From assembly GCA_964019425.1 (NCBI GenBank), contig OZ025792.1, forward strand, positions 434,001 to 498,000: 64,000 bases of DNA, given 5' to 3'. Below are positions 47,828-60,648 of this stretch, piece by piece. Under the pieces are notes generated by a model that was not told the origin of the DNA, ran no database searches, and saw only the letters and a list, made by a program, of their open reading frames with translations. The first letter of the stretch is position 1. Every line of letters begins with the position of its first letter. This DNA comes from Flectonema sp. DT1601 (Eukaryota; Euglenozoa; Diplonemea; Diplonemida; Diplonemidae). Both the position numbers and the translations under genes were made by a program.

Positions 47828-50800
47828 CTAGAAATCCTCAGCTTTGAGGAGAAGGTCGCAGGCAAGGCGGGCATCCCCCTCAGCCTTCATGAGTGCTTCA
47901 GTCGCCTTGGCCTGTGAGAATCCCATGTCAACGAACCTCTTTACCTGTTTGTTTGTTATTTTGAAATACACTAATAAGAAATAGATAGTGAGAAAGAGAA
48001 TGAACTAATATCATACCTGGTCCTGGTTAATCTTAATAGCCTTGGAGATCAACTTGCTGGTGTTCAAGTTAAGATCCTTGTACTTTCCAGCCAAATGGCC
48101 TTCAAGATCCTTCTTGATCAACTCAGCAGCGGCTTGGAGTTCTTCCATGTCACGCTCTGTTTTGTGTTTAATTATTGTATTCTGTAAGAAGTCTAACTTT
48201 GTGGATAAAGATAATTAAAGTATAACATACTCATCTCTTCCTCATCTCTACCCTCTGATCCCATGAGTAGGTTCAGTCTCTGGTTGACAATCCAGTTAGA
48301 TTTCTGTGAAAGGAGTACAGACTGAAGTTTAGCCTTCTCCTCTTCATTGAATCCAAATTGATCCATCTGATCTGGGCTGAGATCAAAGAGAGCATCTCTT
48401 GAAGTAATATTTTGTTCGATGAGAACTTCCTGAGTCTCGGCTCTAAGACCAGCCTCTTCAAAGAGTGCTTTCATAGTCGATGGTAGAGCTGTTTCAACAC
48501 GTGCCTTTTGCATATCAAGGAGACCATCCATCGCTAACTTCTTGAAGTCAACACCCTTAGCCTCAGATCGCATCTTACAGTACTCGACAGTGTCGAGAAT
48601 GACTTCGATCTCAAAGTGAGGAAAGTATTCAGTGAACTCACTAAATGCTTGGGCCATTTCTTCATCAAATTCCTGCTCATCAGCGAACTCCTTAACGTCA
48701 GCCATGCTTCGCTTCTTTGTGAGCCTAATCTCTTCTTGAGCCTTTCTACGGGCCTCCTCAATCTCAGCCTTCTTCTTGAGGAATTTCTCAATCCACTTGA
48801 GCAGGAATGGAACACATCTTGGAAGAAGTCTCTTAATCTTTCTGCTTCTTACAATTTCGAGTCTCTCGTTAACCTTTGCTTTGCAGAACACCTTGTTGTG
48901 ACCAATATCATAATGAGGTGCTTTTATGTGCAATATGTTAGTCCAGAATTCAGCCATCTTACGGCAGACTTCAGGAAGCTCTTCGTCAGAAGGATGAATA
49001 CCAGCTGGGTACTTGTCTTTAATTTCTTTTGATGCAATGATTCTGTAACGGAGCCAGAAGTCACGGTGAAGCTGACGAACAGGGTATCCCTGACGCTTCA
49101 TAATAATAGTTTCAATCACACCAGCACATGTCAATTGAGTCATGACGTATCCATTGTCAACAATACCAGCCTTCATTTGAGGGTTTGGCTTTACAGTTCT
49201 AATAAAGTGAGAGTCAGTGCTGTTAAGTTCTTCCTTAAGAGATTCCAGTTGCTTCTTGAACTTTGATCCCACGGTAGCCTTCTTCTTCTGGGCACCTGGC
49301 TTGGCAGCAGGTGCGGCATCAGCATCGTCGATAACGAGAAGCTTAGCAATGAATGGATTCGTTGACTGCTGAACGCATTCTCTCATGTCATCCTTCAAAG
49401 TGTCTTTGTTCTTCTCAAGCCAGTCAGCGGTCTGGTAGCTAACGTGAGCGGCATAATGGTTAATTCCGAACTTGTCTGGAACAGTTGACTTTGGCTTTAC
49501 GAAGAACTTGTCTTCACCATGCTCTTGCCAGGCTGCCTCAGTGAACGAAGCATCAGTTCCAAGACGGAAGTTACACTGAGCATCCAGGATGGCCATCACA
49601 CCCTTTTGATCTTTCTGAAGCATATCTAAACATGGCTGATTATCAGGGTAGTCAACAATTGGACAACCGATACCTTCAGCTTCACATTCAGCAGCATCCT
49701 GAATGAAGGTGTACTTGTTGTAATGGTTCTGAAGAGACTCGTTGGTAAAGTTGATACAGAACTGTTCAAAGCTGTTGATTTTGAAGTTCTCAAAACCAAA
49801 GATATCTAACAATCCAACGTAAGGAAGCTTCTTACCAGCAGCACGGACATCAGGCTTGATGACATCGTTCAGTTTTAATACTAACCAGTCAAAGACGGCT
49901 GAGTACAGAGCCTTGGAAAGTGCGTCTCTGAAATCACGAGCTTCGTCCTTGTCAGCCATTTGAGTCATGATGTTGGTTTTTGTCTTCACAAGAAGGCAAG
50001 CCTTAAATGCCTCAACGTCAAGGTTAAGAAGTCCAGCAGTCTTCTCAACAAGGTCGTTGTCAATGATCTTGGCCTTACCAGTTGACTCATCAGTATCGAA
50101 GGTAACATTCTGAAGCCAAAGCACGGATGCCAATACGCTAAAGATACAATGCTGTTCATCATCAGTGATTCCCGTGTCGTTAAACGCCTGGCAGAGGTTC
50201 TTAAACTCAACAGCATCGTCAGTTACACGTCCATGACCTTCACGGATGTACTGGTTACCCTTTGCAAGCATAGCGTAGTCCTGTGGCTTTGTAAGTCCTC
50301 CGTATTTGGCCTTCTGGGCGTCGGACATACCGCAGAGCATTTCATAGAAGACGTGGTATCCTCTCTCTCCAGGGTTTTGGGTTACGATTCTAGACTTCTC
50401 AAGAAGGTAGTGAATCATCTCAGCTCCAGTTAAAACACCTGACTTCTGGTCGAAGAACAATTTGATGTACTTACCGAATCTCGAAGAGTTGTCGTTTCTA
50501 AGGGTCTTTGCGTTACCAAAAGATTCCAAAATAGGGTTAGAAGCCTTCAACTTCTTGTTCACTGACTCAGCGACAGCCTTCTGAACACCATTGCAACTGT
50601 GGCTGTATGACATACATCCCAAGTAGTCAATCAGTGTCTTTGCGGTTTCTGTCTTTCCGGCACCAGATTCTCCGGAAATCAAAATGGACTGGTTGTTGCC
50701 TTCCATTACGATAATCTTTTTGTATGCTTTATGAGCTACTTCCCAAGTGTGAGGGTGATCCCATTTACCATCAGTGTGAGGAATCATCATCTCTGGCTTG

Positions 50801-51132
50801 TTGTAGTCCTTCATACAGAAAGGGTTTATGGAGATAATAATCTCACCCATTCTGGTAAACATCATTCCAGTCTTTTCGTAACGGTTCTTCAAACAGTACA
50901 ACAAAGTACTCTGATGGAGATCACCCATTTGAAATAAGTCTGCGAACTTTTCATCGTACGTTCCTTCCATGTGTTTGTGGATATTATCAGGGAGCACAGT
51001 GAACACTTCCCCATTGTGTTCAACTTTGACATTCTTTGCTCCTACTTCTTTAATGTTACCAATCGCCCAACCAGTTGTTGGGTTGACATAGAACACCTCT
51101 GTTCCCGGCTGGTAGATTTCTTTTGATGCCAT
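47828..51132 (-). CDS. Myosin heavy chain with UBA tail, tandem copy 1
   Basis: Exons 48231-51132, 48017-48156 and 47828-47944 (phases 1 and 0), 1052 residues. An SH3-like N-terminal subdomain (FYVNPTTGWAIGNIKE) precedes the motor: P-loop GESGAGKTE at 154, switch I NDNSSRFGK near 213, switch II DIFGFE near 445, actin-binding/relay parts, and SHFIRTVKPN. After the converter there is a basic helix (RKIKRLLPRCVPFLLKWIEK) without a clear IQ motif, then an EARRKAQEE helical stretch and globular alpha-helical tail. The last exon encodes a UBA-type fold: VKRFVDMGFSQAKATEALMK to LACDLLLKAEDF. UBA domains bind ubiquitin; a UBA-type tail of about this protein length is known from kinetoplastid myosin XXI. 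Introns: donors GTATGT and GTATGA, acceptors CACAAAACAG and CAAACAAACAG. Confidence 0.94.
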
Positions 51133-52398
51133 GTTGTAATACCTGATAAAGAGTTAAAAAATAGTTTCCTGCGTTTTTTTTTTTTTTTTTTCCTCTCCTC
51201 TCGAACACAATTTTTTTTTCCACTAAAAAATTTAACTTTTTTTTTTTTTTTTTTTTAAGTTTTCGAAAAAAACAAGGAAGAAAAAAAAAATTGTAGGTAT
51301 CAGGTGACGAACACTAAAAAATACTTTTTAGCACACATACTGTATTTTTTGGTGACAGAAGAAGTAGGGGAAAAAAAAAGAAGAATAATGGACACCGTGA
51401 GATGTAGGCATGCATCTTCAACACACGAAACAAAACATTCCCTCAAAAAAAAAAAAAACCTTTTATTAAAAAAAAAGAGAGTTCTCTAAAAGAAACGTAG
51501 TACTACTAGTTTAAAACGAGTGAAAACAAAAAGTTGGGAAACAAAAAAAAGTTTTTAAAAAATCGTCAAGTTCGTGCTTGTATAGGAAGCAAAAAAAGAA
51601 AAAAAAAACAGAGAGGAAAATAAAAAGCACAGCGTCAGTCGGCTCAGGGCTATTGAGCGAAATCCTGCTACACGGACAGGTAAGTGCATTTTTTTTTTAT
51701 TTTATTTTTTTTATATATTAAGTTAAGATTTAACCAGGTACGGAAAAAGAATAAACCGTCGTTGTCAGCTTGGGAGAAATGGGGGAAAAGAAAAATAAGA
51801 ACAAAATTCAATGAGGAAACCATCCCACTCGTTCGTACACGAAAACCATACCTAGGCTAGTTTGCATGGGTTTCAACATGCGCTGCCAACGTTCCATTTT
51901 GCCTCATACTAAAAGGGTTGTTAGGTATAAAATCAAAAAGAAAATACGGAAAATCAGAATAGAAACACATTCATCTTTCAGGAAAGTTATGTAACAATGT
52001 GTTGTAATCCTCTTCTTCTTCTTTTTTTTTCCCCCTCCTTCCCCATCTCCATTATCTATTTGTTAAAATGACTACTACTTTTTTTTTTTTTTTTAAAAAG
52101 AACGCTCCCTCTGCAGTAACACGCGAAAGGAAGACGCTAATACTAAGATCAAAGACCGACTAGGAAACAAAAAAGAAGATTGCTAAAGCTCTTCCTTTGG
52201 TTCACGTCTAAGTAAATATCGGAACCCAGGCAACTGTTACAATCAGGAGGATAGAATACTATTGTTTCAGGGGGACAAGAAGGGTGTAATTTGTCTATTT
52301 CGGCGAACGTTTCGGTTCGACTTCAGCTCAGCAGATCGTCCATTCCAATATTAGTGCGTACGATAATCACAAAGACCAGATCACACTTAAGAACTACT
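51133..52398. other. Spacer between the two myosin genes
   Basis: AT-rich with several poly-A/T runs; no frame with family resemblance. An AG at the complement of 51143-51144 lies after TTTAACTCTTTATC, 11 bases above the myosin 1 ATG. Confidence 0.55.
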
Positions 52399-55300
52399 CT
52401 AAATAGCACCTTGAAGCAGCAGGTCACACGCCTTGCGTGCATCTCCTCCAGTCCTCCTCAGAGCTTCTCTTGCCTTCTCCTCAGGGAATCCCATGTCACC
52501 GAGACGCTTTACCTATTTGTTTGTGTATTGACGTGATATAGTAGGCTTGTGCGTATTACAAGATATGATAAAGAAAATGTGTTACTAAATATTTATAATA
52601 AAAAACACACCGCTGCAGGATCAATGCCTCCGGGTGATGATTGTGCTGGAGAATGTGAAGAACGCGAAGGGGAAGGTTGGAATGATCCAGCTGGTTGTTT
52701 AGCTCCGTAAGAACCAGCAGGAGCTTTTGTGTAGGTTCGATTAGTCTGTGGTGGTGGTGCACTGGATTGTGATGGCTGAGAGTAACCTTTTGACGCGTAG
52801 TAGGCTGCTACTTGTGTACTCGCAGGTTTTCCCTTACACGAAACACACTTCCATCCGGAACTGCGATACTCCATCGGCTGGTCTCTCTTTCCACATACGA
52901 CACACCACTTTACTTCACCACTACTGCTTGAAGTACTGGCTCTGGTTGTTCCTCTTGCAGCTGATGATGCTCCTCCTCTCATAACAGTCGGTCTCATAAC
53001 AGAAGAAGTGTTGTACTTCCCGGCAAGGTGACCCTCCAAATCTTTCTTCACTTCCGCTGCTGCTACTTCGAGTGCTTCCATGTCGCGTTCTAGTTTGTTG
53101 TTTTGTATTAAGAAAATGATATTTTGACGAAAGAAAGAATTCGATTTTCACATCGAGTAAAGACATACTGAGCTCACCATCACTACGGCCTTCATTACCC
53201 ATTAGAAGGTTAAGACGTTGGTTAACAATCCAATTCGATTGTTGCTTTAGTAGAACAGCCTGAAGACGATCACGTTCTTCGATAGAGAAACCCATTTGAG
53301 ACATAGCACTCGGCGTAAGAGAGAATAAGGCTTGCCTTGAGGTAACTCCTTGTTGAACTAAAGCTTCTTGAGTAGATTCACTAAGCTTGGCATCATCAAA
53401 TAATGATTTTACTGTAGGTGGAAGAGCATCACGAACTCGTTGTTTTTGCATATCGAGTAAGAAGTCCATTGCTATCCTCTTCTCTCTCGCATTCTGAACA
53501 ACACCCAAGATAACAGGTAAGTCAAAGTGAGGAAATAGATTCACTAATTCCGTAAATGACTTTGCTTTATCTTCTTGCAAACCAGCAGTTTGCTGACGAA
53601 CTTCATTAGGATTGTGGACTGTCGCTGCTTGGATACCAGCCTGGGCTTTTTTACGACGCTCCTCAAGTTCCTTCTTCTTTTTCAAATACGATTTAATCCA
53701 TTTCAGTAAGAATGGAATACACTTTGGTAGTAAACTCTTAACCTTTCGATGTCTTTGTAATTCGAGTCCTTCGCTGACAAGACTTTTTGTGAAGACTTTC
53801 GTGTGCCCAATATCGAAATTAGGAGAAGGAGAATTCAAAACCCAAACCCAGAATTTAGCAATTTCACGACAAGCTGCTGGCATGTCAGCTGGGGAAGGAT
53901 GCTTTCCTGGAGGGTACTTCGCCTTAACACTCTTTGGTGCAATAATACGATAGCGAAGCCAAAATTCTTTATGAGGCTGTCTGACTGGGTATCCCTGACG
54001 CTTCATAAGAATAGTTTCAATCACACCAGCACATGTCAATTGAGTCATCACATAAGCATTATCAATAACTCCTGCTTTCATTTGAGGGTTTGGCTTTACA
54101 GTTCTAATAAAGTGAGAGTCAGTGCTGTTAAGTTCTTCCTTAAGAGATTCCAGTTGTTTCTTGAATTTCCATCCTACGGTTGGTTTCTTCTTTGAACCTT
54201 CAACAGCTGGAGTGATTAATGATGAAATAAAGCTTACACCAGAAGAAGCAATACATGATTGCATATCATCTTTTAGGGTGTCAGAGTTCTTTTCCAACCA
54301 ATTAGCTGTTTTGTAATCAACTGTTGCGGCATAGTGCTTGATTGAGAATCTATCTGGAACAGTGCTTCTAGGCTTTACAAAAAACTTATGATCCCCGTGA
54401 GCATTCCATGCTGCTTCAGTGAAAGCTCCGTCAGTTCCAAGACGGAAGTTACACTGATCGTCAAGGATTGCCATCACACCTGTTTTATCTTTCTGAAGCA
54501 TATCTAAACATGGCTGATTATCAGGGTAGTTAACAATTGGACAAGCGATTCCTTCTGATTCACATTCCTGTGCATCCTGAATGAAGGTGTACTTGTTGTA
54601 ATGGTTCTGAAGAGATTCATTGGTGTAATTGATACAGAACTGTTCAAAGCTGTTGATTTTGAAGTTTTCAAAACCAAAGATATCTAACAATCCAACGTAA
54701 CGAAGTTCTCCAGAACTTCTATCGTCAAGACGGATCGCTTTGTTTAAACGTTCAACTAACCAATCAAACATTCCAGAGTATAGTGCTTTTGATAAGGCGT
54801 CTCTCATGTCGCATGCTTCATTCTTGTCAGCCATTTGAGTCATAATTTTAGTTTTACTTTTAATTAATAAACATTCTTTGAACTTTGATGGATCCACACT
54901 GAGAAGTTTTGCAACCTTCTCAACAAGATCATGTTCTACGATCTTAGCCTTACCAGTAGAGTCATCAGTATCGAAGGTAACATTCTGAAGCCAAAGAATT
55001 GCAGCCAATACGCTAAAGATACAATGCTGTTCATCATCAGTGATTCCCGTGTCGTTAAACGCCTGGAGAAGGTTCTTAAACTCAACAGCATCATCAGTTA
55101 CACGTCCATGACCTTCACGGATAAATTGATTACCTTTGCTCAAACATTTGTAGTCCTGTGGCTTTGTAAGTCCTCCGTATTTCGACTTCTGAGCAGAACT
55201 CATTCCGCAGAGCATTTCATAGAAGACGTGGTATCCTCTCTCTCCAGGGTTTTGGGTTACGATTCTAGACTTCTCAAGAAGGTAGTGAACCATCTCAGCT

Positions 55301-56007
55301 CCAGTCAAAACCCCCGAAGATTTTCCAAAAAATAATTTGATGTACTTACCGAATCTCGAAGAGTTGTCGTTTCTAAGGGTCTTTGCGTTACCAAAAGATT
55401 CCAAAATAGGGTTAGAAGCCTTCAACTTCTTGTTTACTGATTCAGCGACAGCCCTCTGAACACCATTGCAACTGTGGCTGTATGACATACATCCCAAGTA
55501 GTCAATCAGTGTCTTTGCGGTTTCTGTCTTTCCGGCACCAGATTCTCCGGAAATCAAAATGGACTGGTTGTTACCATCCATGACGATAATCTTTTTGTAT
55601 GCTTTATGAGCTACTTCCCATGAATGAGGGTGATCCCATTTTCCATTAGTGTGAGGAGGCATCTTATTCGGGTGGTTATAATCTTTTACACAGAGAGGGT
55701 TAACCGCGATTACTATTTCACCCATTCTGGTAAACATCATTCCGAGTTTTTCATATCTTCGTTTTAAGCAATACAATAAAGTACTCTGATGCAAGTCAGC
55801 CATCTGAAATAAGTCTTCAAACCTCTCATCGTAACTCCCTTCCATGTGTCGATGGATGTTCTCTGAATCAACTGTAAATACTTCTCCTTTATCTTCAATT
55901 TTCATCGACTTCTTACCTGCTTCTTTTAGCACTCCAACAGCCCATCCTGTCTGTGGATTAACATAGAAGACTCTTGAGCCAGGTTGGTATATCTCCCTAG
56001 AAGCCAT
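52399..56007 (-). CDS. Myosin heavy chain with zinc-ribbon-like and UBA tail, tandem copy 2
   Basis: Exons 53169-56007, 52611-53089 and 52399-52512 (phases 1 and 0), 1143 residues. Same layout as its neighbour: SH3-like start, GESGAGKTE at 154, NDNSSRFGK at 213, DIFGFE at 442, SHFIRTVKPN, basic lever region lacking a clear IQ, helical tail and terminal UBA (VKRLGDMGFPEEKAREALRR to CDLLLQGAI). It differs in its middle exon, which is 479 bp against 140 bp: this adds a low-complexity S/T/P/Q-rich stretch and a Cys cluster of the form C-x2-C-x15-C-x2-C (WCVVCGKRDQ to KCVSCKGK), probably a zinc ribbon. It may give this paralogue a second binding site. Donors GTATGT and GTGTGT, acceptors CAACAAACTAG and AAACAAATAG. 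Confidence 0.94.
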
Positions 56008-56185
56008 AGTTAATGTGGTCCTTATGAGTGGGTAATTGATATTAATCTATTATTTCAAAATAATTAAGAAAATTCAACTTTGATAGCCCTGCTTGGAAAG
56101 CAGTATGAACGAGTGGGGTGTGGTGAAAAAAAAAAGCAAAACAAACTAAACGACTAGACGACTAGTTCCTTTATTTTTTTACTTT

Positions 56186-56752
56186 CTACTCTTCGTCATC
56201 ACCTCCACCACCACCACCTCCAGCCTTCTTTGAACGCTTGACACGTCCTGGACCTCCCTGTCCAAGGGATGAAGTTGGTGCAAGATCGATGTGCTTCTCG
56301 CTGTCAGTTCTCACCCAAAAGGATGGGACGGTAACCATCTGCTTACCAACACAGATGTGACGTTGACGGATCATCACACGGGCGTGGTGGATAGACTTGG
56401 CAAGACGACGCTTGAATACCAAAGTCTGAAGACGTCTCTCCAAGAAGTTGTGAAGGGTAAGCCCAAGAACGTAGTCGAGCTTCATGTGCTCAGCTGACAG
56501 AAGTCCGTATCTGAGACATCTTCTCAAAAGAGCTCCTCCTTCCAACTGACGACGTTCGTTGTCGGCGTCAAGGGTCAAAAGGTTACGGGCACACTTTCTC
56601 ATCTTGGCGAGGGTAAGAGCGACCTTCCAGACCTCACGCTTGCATCTGAGACCGAACTCTCCAACGAGCTTCAACTCCTTGTCCAATCTCTCCTTCTCGA
56701 AAGGACGACGTGGGTTCTTGTAAACCTTTCCGAACTCGCGGTACTTACGCAT
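56186..56752 (-). CDS. RPS9: Ribosomal protein uS4 (RPS9), copy 1
   Basis: Intronless, 188 residues. Matches eukaryotic uS4 throughout: [61 protein letters not shown], the S4 RNA-binding motif [17 protein letters not shown] and PGRVKRSKK; a Gly run and acidic DDEE end replace the usual tail. uS4 is part of the small ribosomal subunit and helps 18S rRNA folding and decoding fidelity. The leader of this copy (AATATAGCCCAGC after CCCCTCAG, AG at complement of 56772-56773) is unlike that of copies 2-5. It lies directly above myosin 2. Confidence 0.98.
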   Translation of the reverse strand: MRKYREFGKVYKNPRRPFEKERLDKELKLVGEFGLRCKREVWKVALTLAKMRKCARNLLTLDADNERRQLEGGALLRRCLRYGLLSAEHMKLDYVLGLTLHNFLERRLQTLVFKRRLAKSIHHARVMIRQRHICVGKQMVTVPSFWVRTDSEKHIDLAPTSSLGQGGPGRVKRSKKAGGGGGGGDDEE

Positions 56753-57027
56753 CTTGTTGCTGGGCTATATTCTGAGGGGCGGAACACAATAAACTAATTG
56801 TCAGAGTACACAAAGGCCACACACCTACAAGCTGCCATTTCATAACGAGCAAAAAGGTTCGCTAAACGACAGGTAATATCAGTGGATGGATCAAACGCAG
56901 ACTCACTACCAGTTTAGTAATCCTTTCAGAGAACAGAATATCCTGAAAGAAGTAAACAAAGATTCCCTTGAAAATCCTACCAACGTCCAACAAAGTACCA
57001 TTGATTAACAGTATTACAGACAACTCC

Positions 57028-58069
57028 TCATGAGGAGAGCCCCGACGAGTGGATGCAGAAAACGAGAAAATGATTTCAGAAAGTTATTTTATTTTCAATC
57101 ACAACAAAGTTCAGAGAGATTCCTAATGTATTTGTACATCATTTGAGAACAAGATAACGATGACAGCAGTCGGTAATTAGATCATAGACTCTATCTGTGC
57201 TCAGTGGGTGATGATGGTTATCAACATCCTCGACAAACAAACCAGCATTAGAGTTATTGATAATCATTTCAAGGGGAGACAACAAAAAAGGAAAAGCAGA
57301 AACCGTCATTCTCCGTAGACTCGAACAGCAGCAAATTATAAAAAAGGAGCGAGGGAAGGAAGGTTATTACAGCAGTGGCTCCACGCAACTAATATCAAGA
57401 AGCTGCTGGCACTTTCTGATTGCCAGTAATGCAGGCAACAAACAGACTAAGTCCTCGTGATACGTCCTGAGGAGAGCCCCGACAAGTGGATGGGGAAAAC
57501 GATAAAATGATTTCAGAAAGTTACTTTATTTTCAATCACAACAAAGTTCAGAGAGATTCCTAATGTATTTGTACATCATTTGAGAACAAGATAACGATGA
57601 CAGCAGTCGGTAATTAGATCATAGACTCTATCTGTGTTCAGTGGGTGATGATGGTTATCAACATCCTCGACAAACAAACCAGCATTAGAGTTATTGATAA
57701 TCATTTCAAGGGGAGACAACAAAAAAGGGAAGCTAAAATTGCCATTCTCTGTTGACTCGAAGCATTTTATAAAAAAGGAGCGAGGGAAGAATTTCTTTAG
57801 TTATTACAGCAGTGGCTCGACGCAACTAATATCGAGAAGCTGCTGGCACTTTCTGATTGCCAGTAATGCAGACAACAAACAGATCCTGAGGAGAGCCCTA
57901 TCAGAATTGAAGACAACAAGTGGATGGAGAAAATGATTTCAGAAAGTTATTTATTTTCAATCACAACAAAGTTCAGAGAGATTCCTAATGTATTTGTACA
58001 TCATTTGAGAACAAGATAACGATGACAGCAGTCGGTAATTAGATCATAGACTCTATCTGTGTTCAGTGG
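57028..58069. repeat. R1 tandem repeat array B (about 420-440-bp units)
   Basis: Two full units (57028-57466 and 57467-57885) and a partial unit (57886-58069), placed between RPS9 copies 1 and 2. Same family as array A. Unit starts read TGAGGAGAGCCC; the region from GCAGTCGGTAATTAG to CAAACAGACTAAGTC is essentially identical to 37059-37360. Confidence 0.9.
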
Positions 58070-58414
58070 TTATAATGATTTAGATGAGGTGAAAACTGCC
58101 ACATCAATAATTTCATAAAAGGTATTCAAACTGAAGATTTTAAAAGTGTAACTCTGTATTAAAAAACTAATTTAAGAATGCTACTAAACTTGACAATCCA
58201 TTGACAATAGAACAAATACCAGCAGGGTGTTGCCCCGGCCCTCTTCCCTTTGTAGATTTCTTTATCAGTTTTGTTGTTTTTTTTTTTGACATTTTTTTTT
58301 TTTTTTTGCTTTTTTTTTTTGTTATTTTTTTTTTTTTTTCCTTTTTTCACGGATGCAATCACCGCTTATTTGAGATCACCTACAATCTCTGCTAAGTACC
58401 ATCGACAAACAGGT
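58070..58414. other. Poly-T-rich spacer below RPS9 copy 2
   Basis: Unique sequence, then a T-rich block (about 58265-58342). The apparent frames are F/K runs. Nothing recognised. Confidence 0.55.
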
Positions 58415-58981
58415 TTACTCTTCGTCATCACCTCCACCACCACCACCTCCAGCCTTCTTTGAACGCTTGACACGTCCTGGACCTCCCTGTCCAAGGGATG
58501 AAGTTGGTGCAAGATCGATGTGCTTCTCGCTGTCAGTTCTCACCCAAAAGGATGGGACGGTAACCATCTGCTTACCAACACAGATGTGACGTTGACGGAT
58601 CATCACACGGGCGTGGTGGATAGACTTGGCAAGACGACGCTTGAATACCAAAGTCTGAAGACGTCTCTCCAAGAAGTTGTGAAGGGTAAGCCCAAGAACG
58701 TAGTCGAGCTTCATGTGCTCAGCTGACAGAAGTCCGTATCTGAGGCATCTTCTCAAAAGAGCTCCTCCTTCCAACTGACGACGTTCGTTGTCGGCGTCAA
58801 GGGTCAAAAGGTTACGGGCACACTTTCTCATCTTGGCGAGGGTAAGAGCGACCTTCCAGACCTCACGCTTGCATCTGAGACCGAACTCTCCAACGAGCTT
58901 CAACTCCTTGTCCAATCTCTCCTTCTCGAAAGGACGACGTGGGTTCTTGTAAACCTTTCCGAACTCGCGGTACTTACGCAT
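58415..58981 (-). CDS. RPS9: Ribosomal protein uS4 (RPS9), copy 2
   Basis: Protein identical to copy 1; only silent differences. It ends in TAA where the other four copies use TAG. The leader GAAATCTTCCAC starts directly after an AG (complement of 59004-59005). Upstream lies unique sequence; downstream (lower coordinates) lies a poly-T-rich spacer and then R1 array B. Confidence 0.98.
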   Translation of the reverse strand: MRKYREFGKVYKNPRRPFEKERLDKELKLVGEFGLRCKREVWKVALTLAKMRKCARNLLTLDADNERRQLEGGALLRRCLRYGLLSAEHMKLDYVLGLTLHNFLERRLQTLVFKRRLAKSIHHARVMIRQRHICVGKQMVTVPSFWVRTDSEKHIDLAPTSSLGQGGPGRVKRSKKAGGGGGGGDDEE

Positions 58982-59329
58982 TTTAGAGTAGGTGGAAGAT
59001 TTCCTAAGGATTGAATAAGATTAAAACTAACGACCTACTTACTCAGATAATTGACATCAAACTAATAATACTAATTCGCTGTCATATCGCTCAGCTAAAA
59101 TGATACATTCGTTTAATTGAAACTGTAAGAAAGGAATCGTTAAGTCCGCAGAATGCCTTCAGACTTGTTGAGTAGACAACTCATCTGATCCTACCAATTG
59201 ACTACTCGCTGATTACTATTTTTTTTGACTTTTTTTTTGAATTTTTTAATGACATTTACTTCGGCTGGTCAGTCTTTATTCGCTTTGCCTTGAAAATCAT
59301 TCCAACAAAATACTTTCGGATGTGAAGAT
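58982..59329. other. Spacer between RPS9 copies 2 and 3
   Basis: Carries the copy 2 leader and unique AT-rich DNA with no similarity to the other RPS9 spacers. Confidence 0.55.
59004..59028 (-). promoter_or_regulatory. Candidate leader splice acceptor, RPS9 copy 2
   Basis: Pyrimidine-rich CTTATTCAATCCTTAG immediately before GAAATC. Homology with the other copies begins at this AG. Confidence 0.6.
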
Positions 59330-59896
59330 CTACTCTTCGTCATCACCTCCACCACCACCACCTCCAGCCTTCTTTGAACGCTTGACACGTCCTGGACCTC
59401 CCTGTCCAAGGGATGAAGTTGGTGCAAGATCGATGTGCTTCTCGCTGTCAGTTCTCACCCAAAAGGATGGGACGGTAACCATCTGCTTACCAACACAGAT
59501 GTGACGTTGACGGATCATCACACGGGCGTGGTGGATAGACTTGGCAAGACGACGCTTGAATACCAAAGTCTGAAGACGTCTCTCCAAGAAGTTGTGAAGG
59601 GTAAGCCCAAGAACGTAGTCGAGCTTCATGTGCTCAGCTGACAGAAGTCCGTATCTGAGGCATCTTCTCAAAAGAGCTCCTCCTTCCAACTGACGACGTT
59701 CGTTGTCGGCGTCAAGGGTCAAAAGGTTACGGGCACACTTTCTCATCTTGGCGAGGGTAAGAGCGACCTTCCAGACCTCACGCTTGCATCTGAGACCGAA
59801 CTCTCCAACGAGCTTCAACTCCTTGTCCAATCTCTCCTTCTCGAAAGGACGACGTGGGTTCTTGTAAACCTTTCCGAACTCGCGGTACTTACGCAT
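59330..59896 (-). CDS. RPS9: Ribosomal protein uS4 (RPS9), copy 3
   Basis: Same 188 residues. The frame stays open for 30 codons above this ATG, but conservation among copies and the AG (complement of 59916-59917) before GAAATCTTCCAC fix the start here. The leader is slightly shortened (CACATACAAA before ATG). Confidence 0.98.
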   Translation of the reverse strand: MRKYREFGKVYKNPRRPFEKERLDKELKLVGEFGLRCKREVWKVALTLAKMRKCARNLLTLDADNERRQLEGGALLRRCLRYGLLSAEHMKLDYVLGLTLHNFLERRLQTLVFKRRLAKSIHHARVMIRQRHICVGKQMVTVPSFWVRTDSEKHIDLAPTSSLGQGGPGRVKRSKKAGGGGGGGDDEE

Positions 59897-59915
59897 TTTG
59901 TATGTGGAAGATTTC

Positions 59916-59937
59916 CTGAGGCTGATGATAGTAATAC
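59916..59937 (-). promoter_or_regulatory. Candidate leader splice acceptor, RPS9 copy 3
   Basis: ACTATCATCAGCCTCAG immediately before GAAATC. Confidence 0.55.
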
Positions 59938-60081
59938 GAAATACATAAAAGATAACATTAATCTGATACGTCATATCACAACACACTTCTTCTTTTTTTT
60001 GATAATCCGGTAGATTGTACCATATTTTTTATCCCCTATTCCTTTTTTTATTTTTTTTGTCAGATTTTCGTACTAAAGAAT

Positions 60082-60648
60082 CTACTCTTCGTCATCACCT
60101 CCACCACCACCACCTCCAGCCTTCTTTGAACGCTTGACACGTCCTGGACCTCCCTGTCCAAGGGATGAAGTTGGTGCAAGATCGATGTGCTTCTCGCTGT
60201 CAGTTCTCACCCAAAAGGATGGGACGGTAACCATCTGCTTACCAACACAGATGTGACGTTGACGGATCATCACACGGGCGTGGTGGATAGACTTGGCAAG
60301 ACGACGCTTGAATACCAAAGTCTGAAGACGTCTCTCCAAGAAGTTGTGAAGGGTAAGTCCAAGAACGTAGTCGAGCTTCATGTGCTCAGCTGACAGAAGT
60401 CCGTATCTGAGACATCTTCTCAAAAGAGCTCCTCCTTCCAACTGACGACGTTCGTTGTCGGCGTCAAGGGTCAAAAGGTTACGGGCACACTTTCTCATCT
60501 TGGCGAGGGTAAGAGCGACCTTCCAGACCTCACGCTTGCATCTGAGACCGAACTCTCCAACGAGCTTCAACTCCTTGTCCAATCTCTCCTTCTCGAAAGG
60601 ACGACGTGGGTTCTTGTAAACCTTTCCGAACTCGCGGTACTTACGCAT
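60082..60648 (-). CDS. RPS9: Ribosomal protein uS4 (RPS9), copy 4
   Basis: Same 188 residues. AG at the complement of 60671-60672 follows CTTCCCGCCC, then the shared leader. Copies 4 and 5 share a silent GGA codon where copies 1-3 have GGG (near 60357), suggesting these two are closest. Confidence 0.98.
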   Translation of the reverse strand: MRKYREFGKVYKNPRRPFEKERLDKELKLVGEFGLRCKREVWKVALTLAKMRKCARNLLTLDADNERRQLEGGALLRRCLRYGLLSAEHMKLDYVLGLTLHNFLERRLQTLVFKRRLAKSIHHARVMIRQRHICVGKQMVTVPSFWVRTDSEKHIDLAPTSSLGQGGPGRVKRSKKAGGGGGGGDDEE

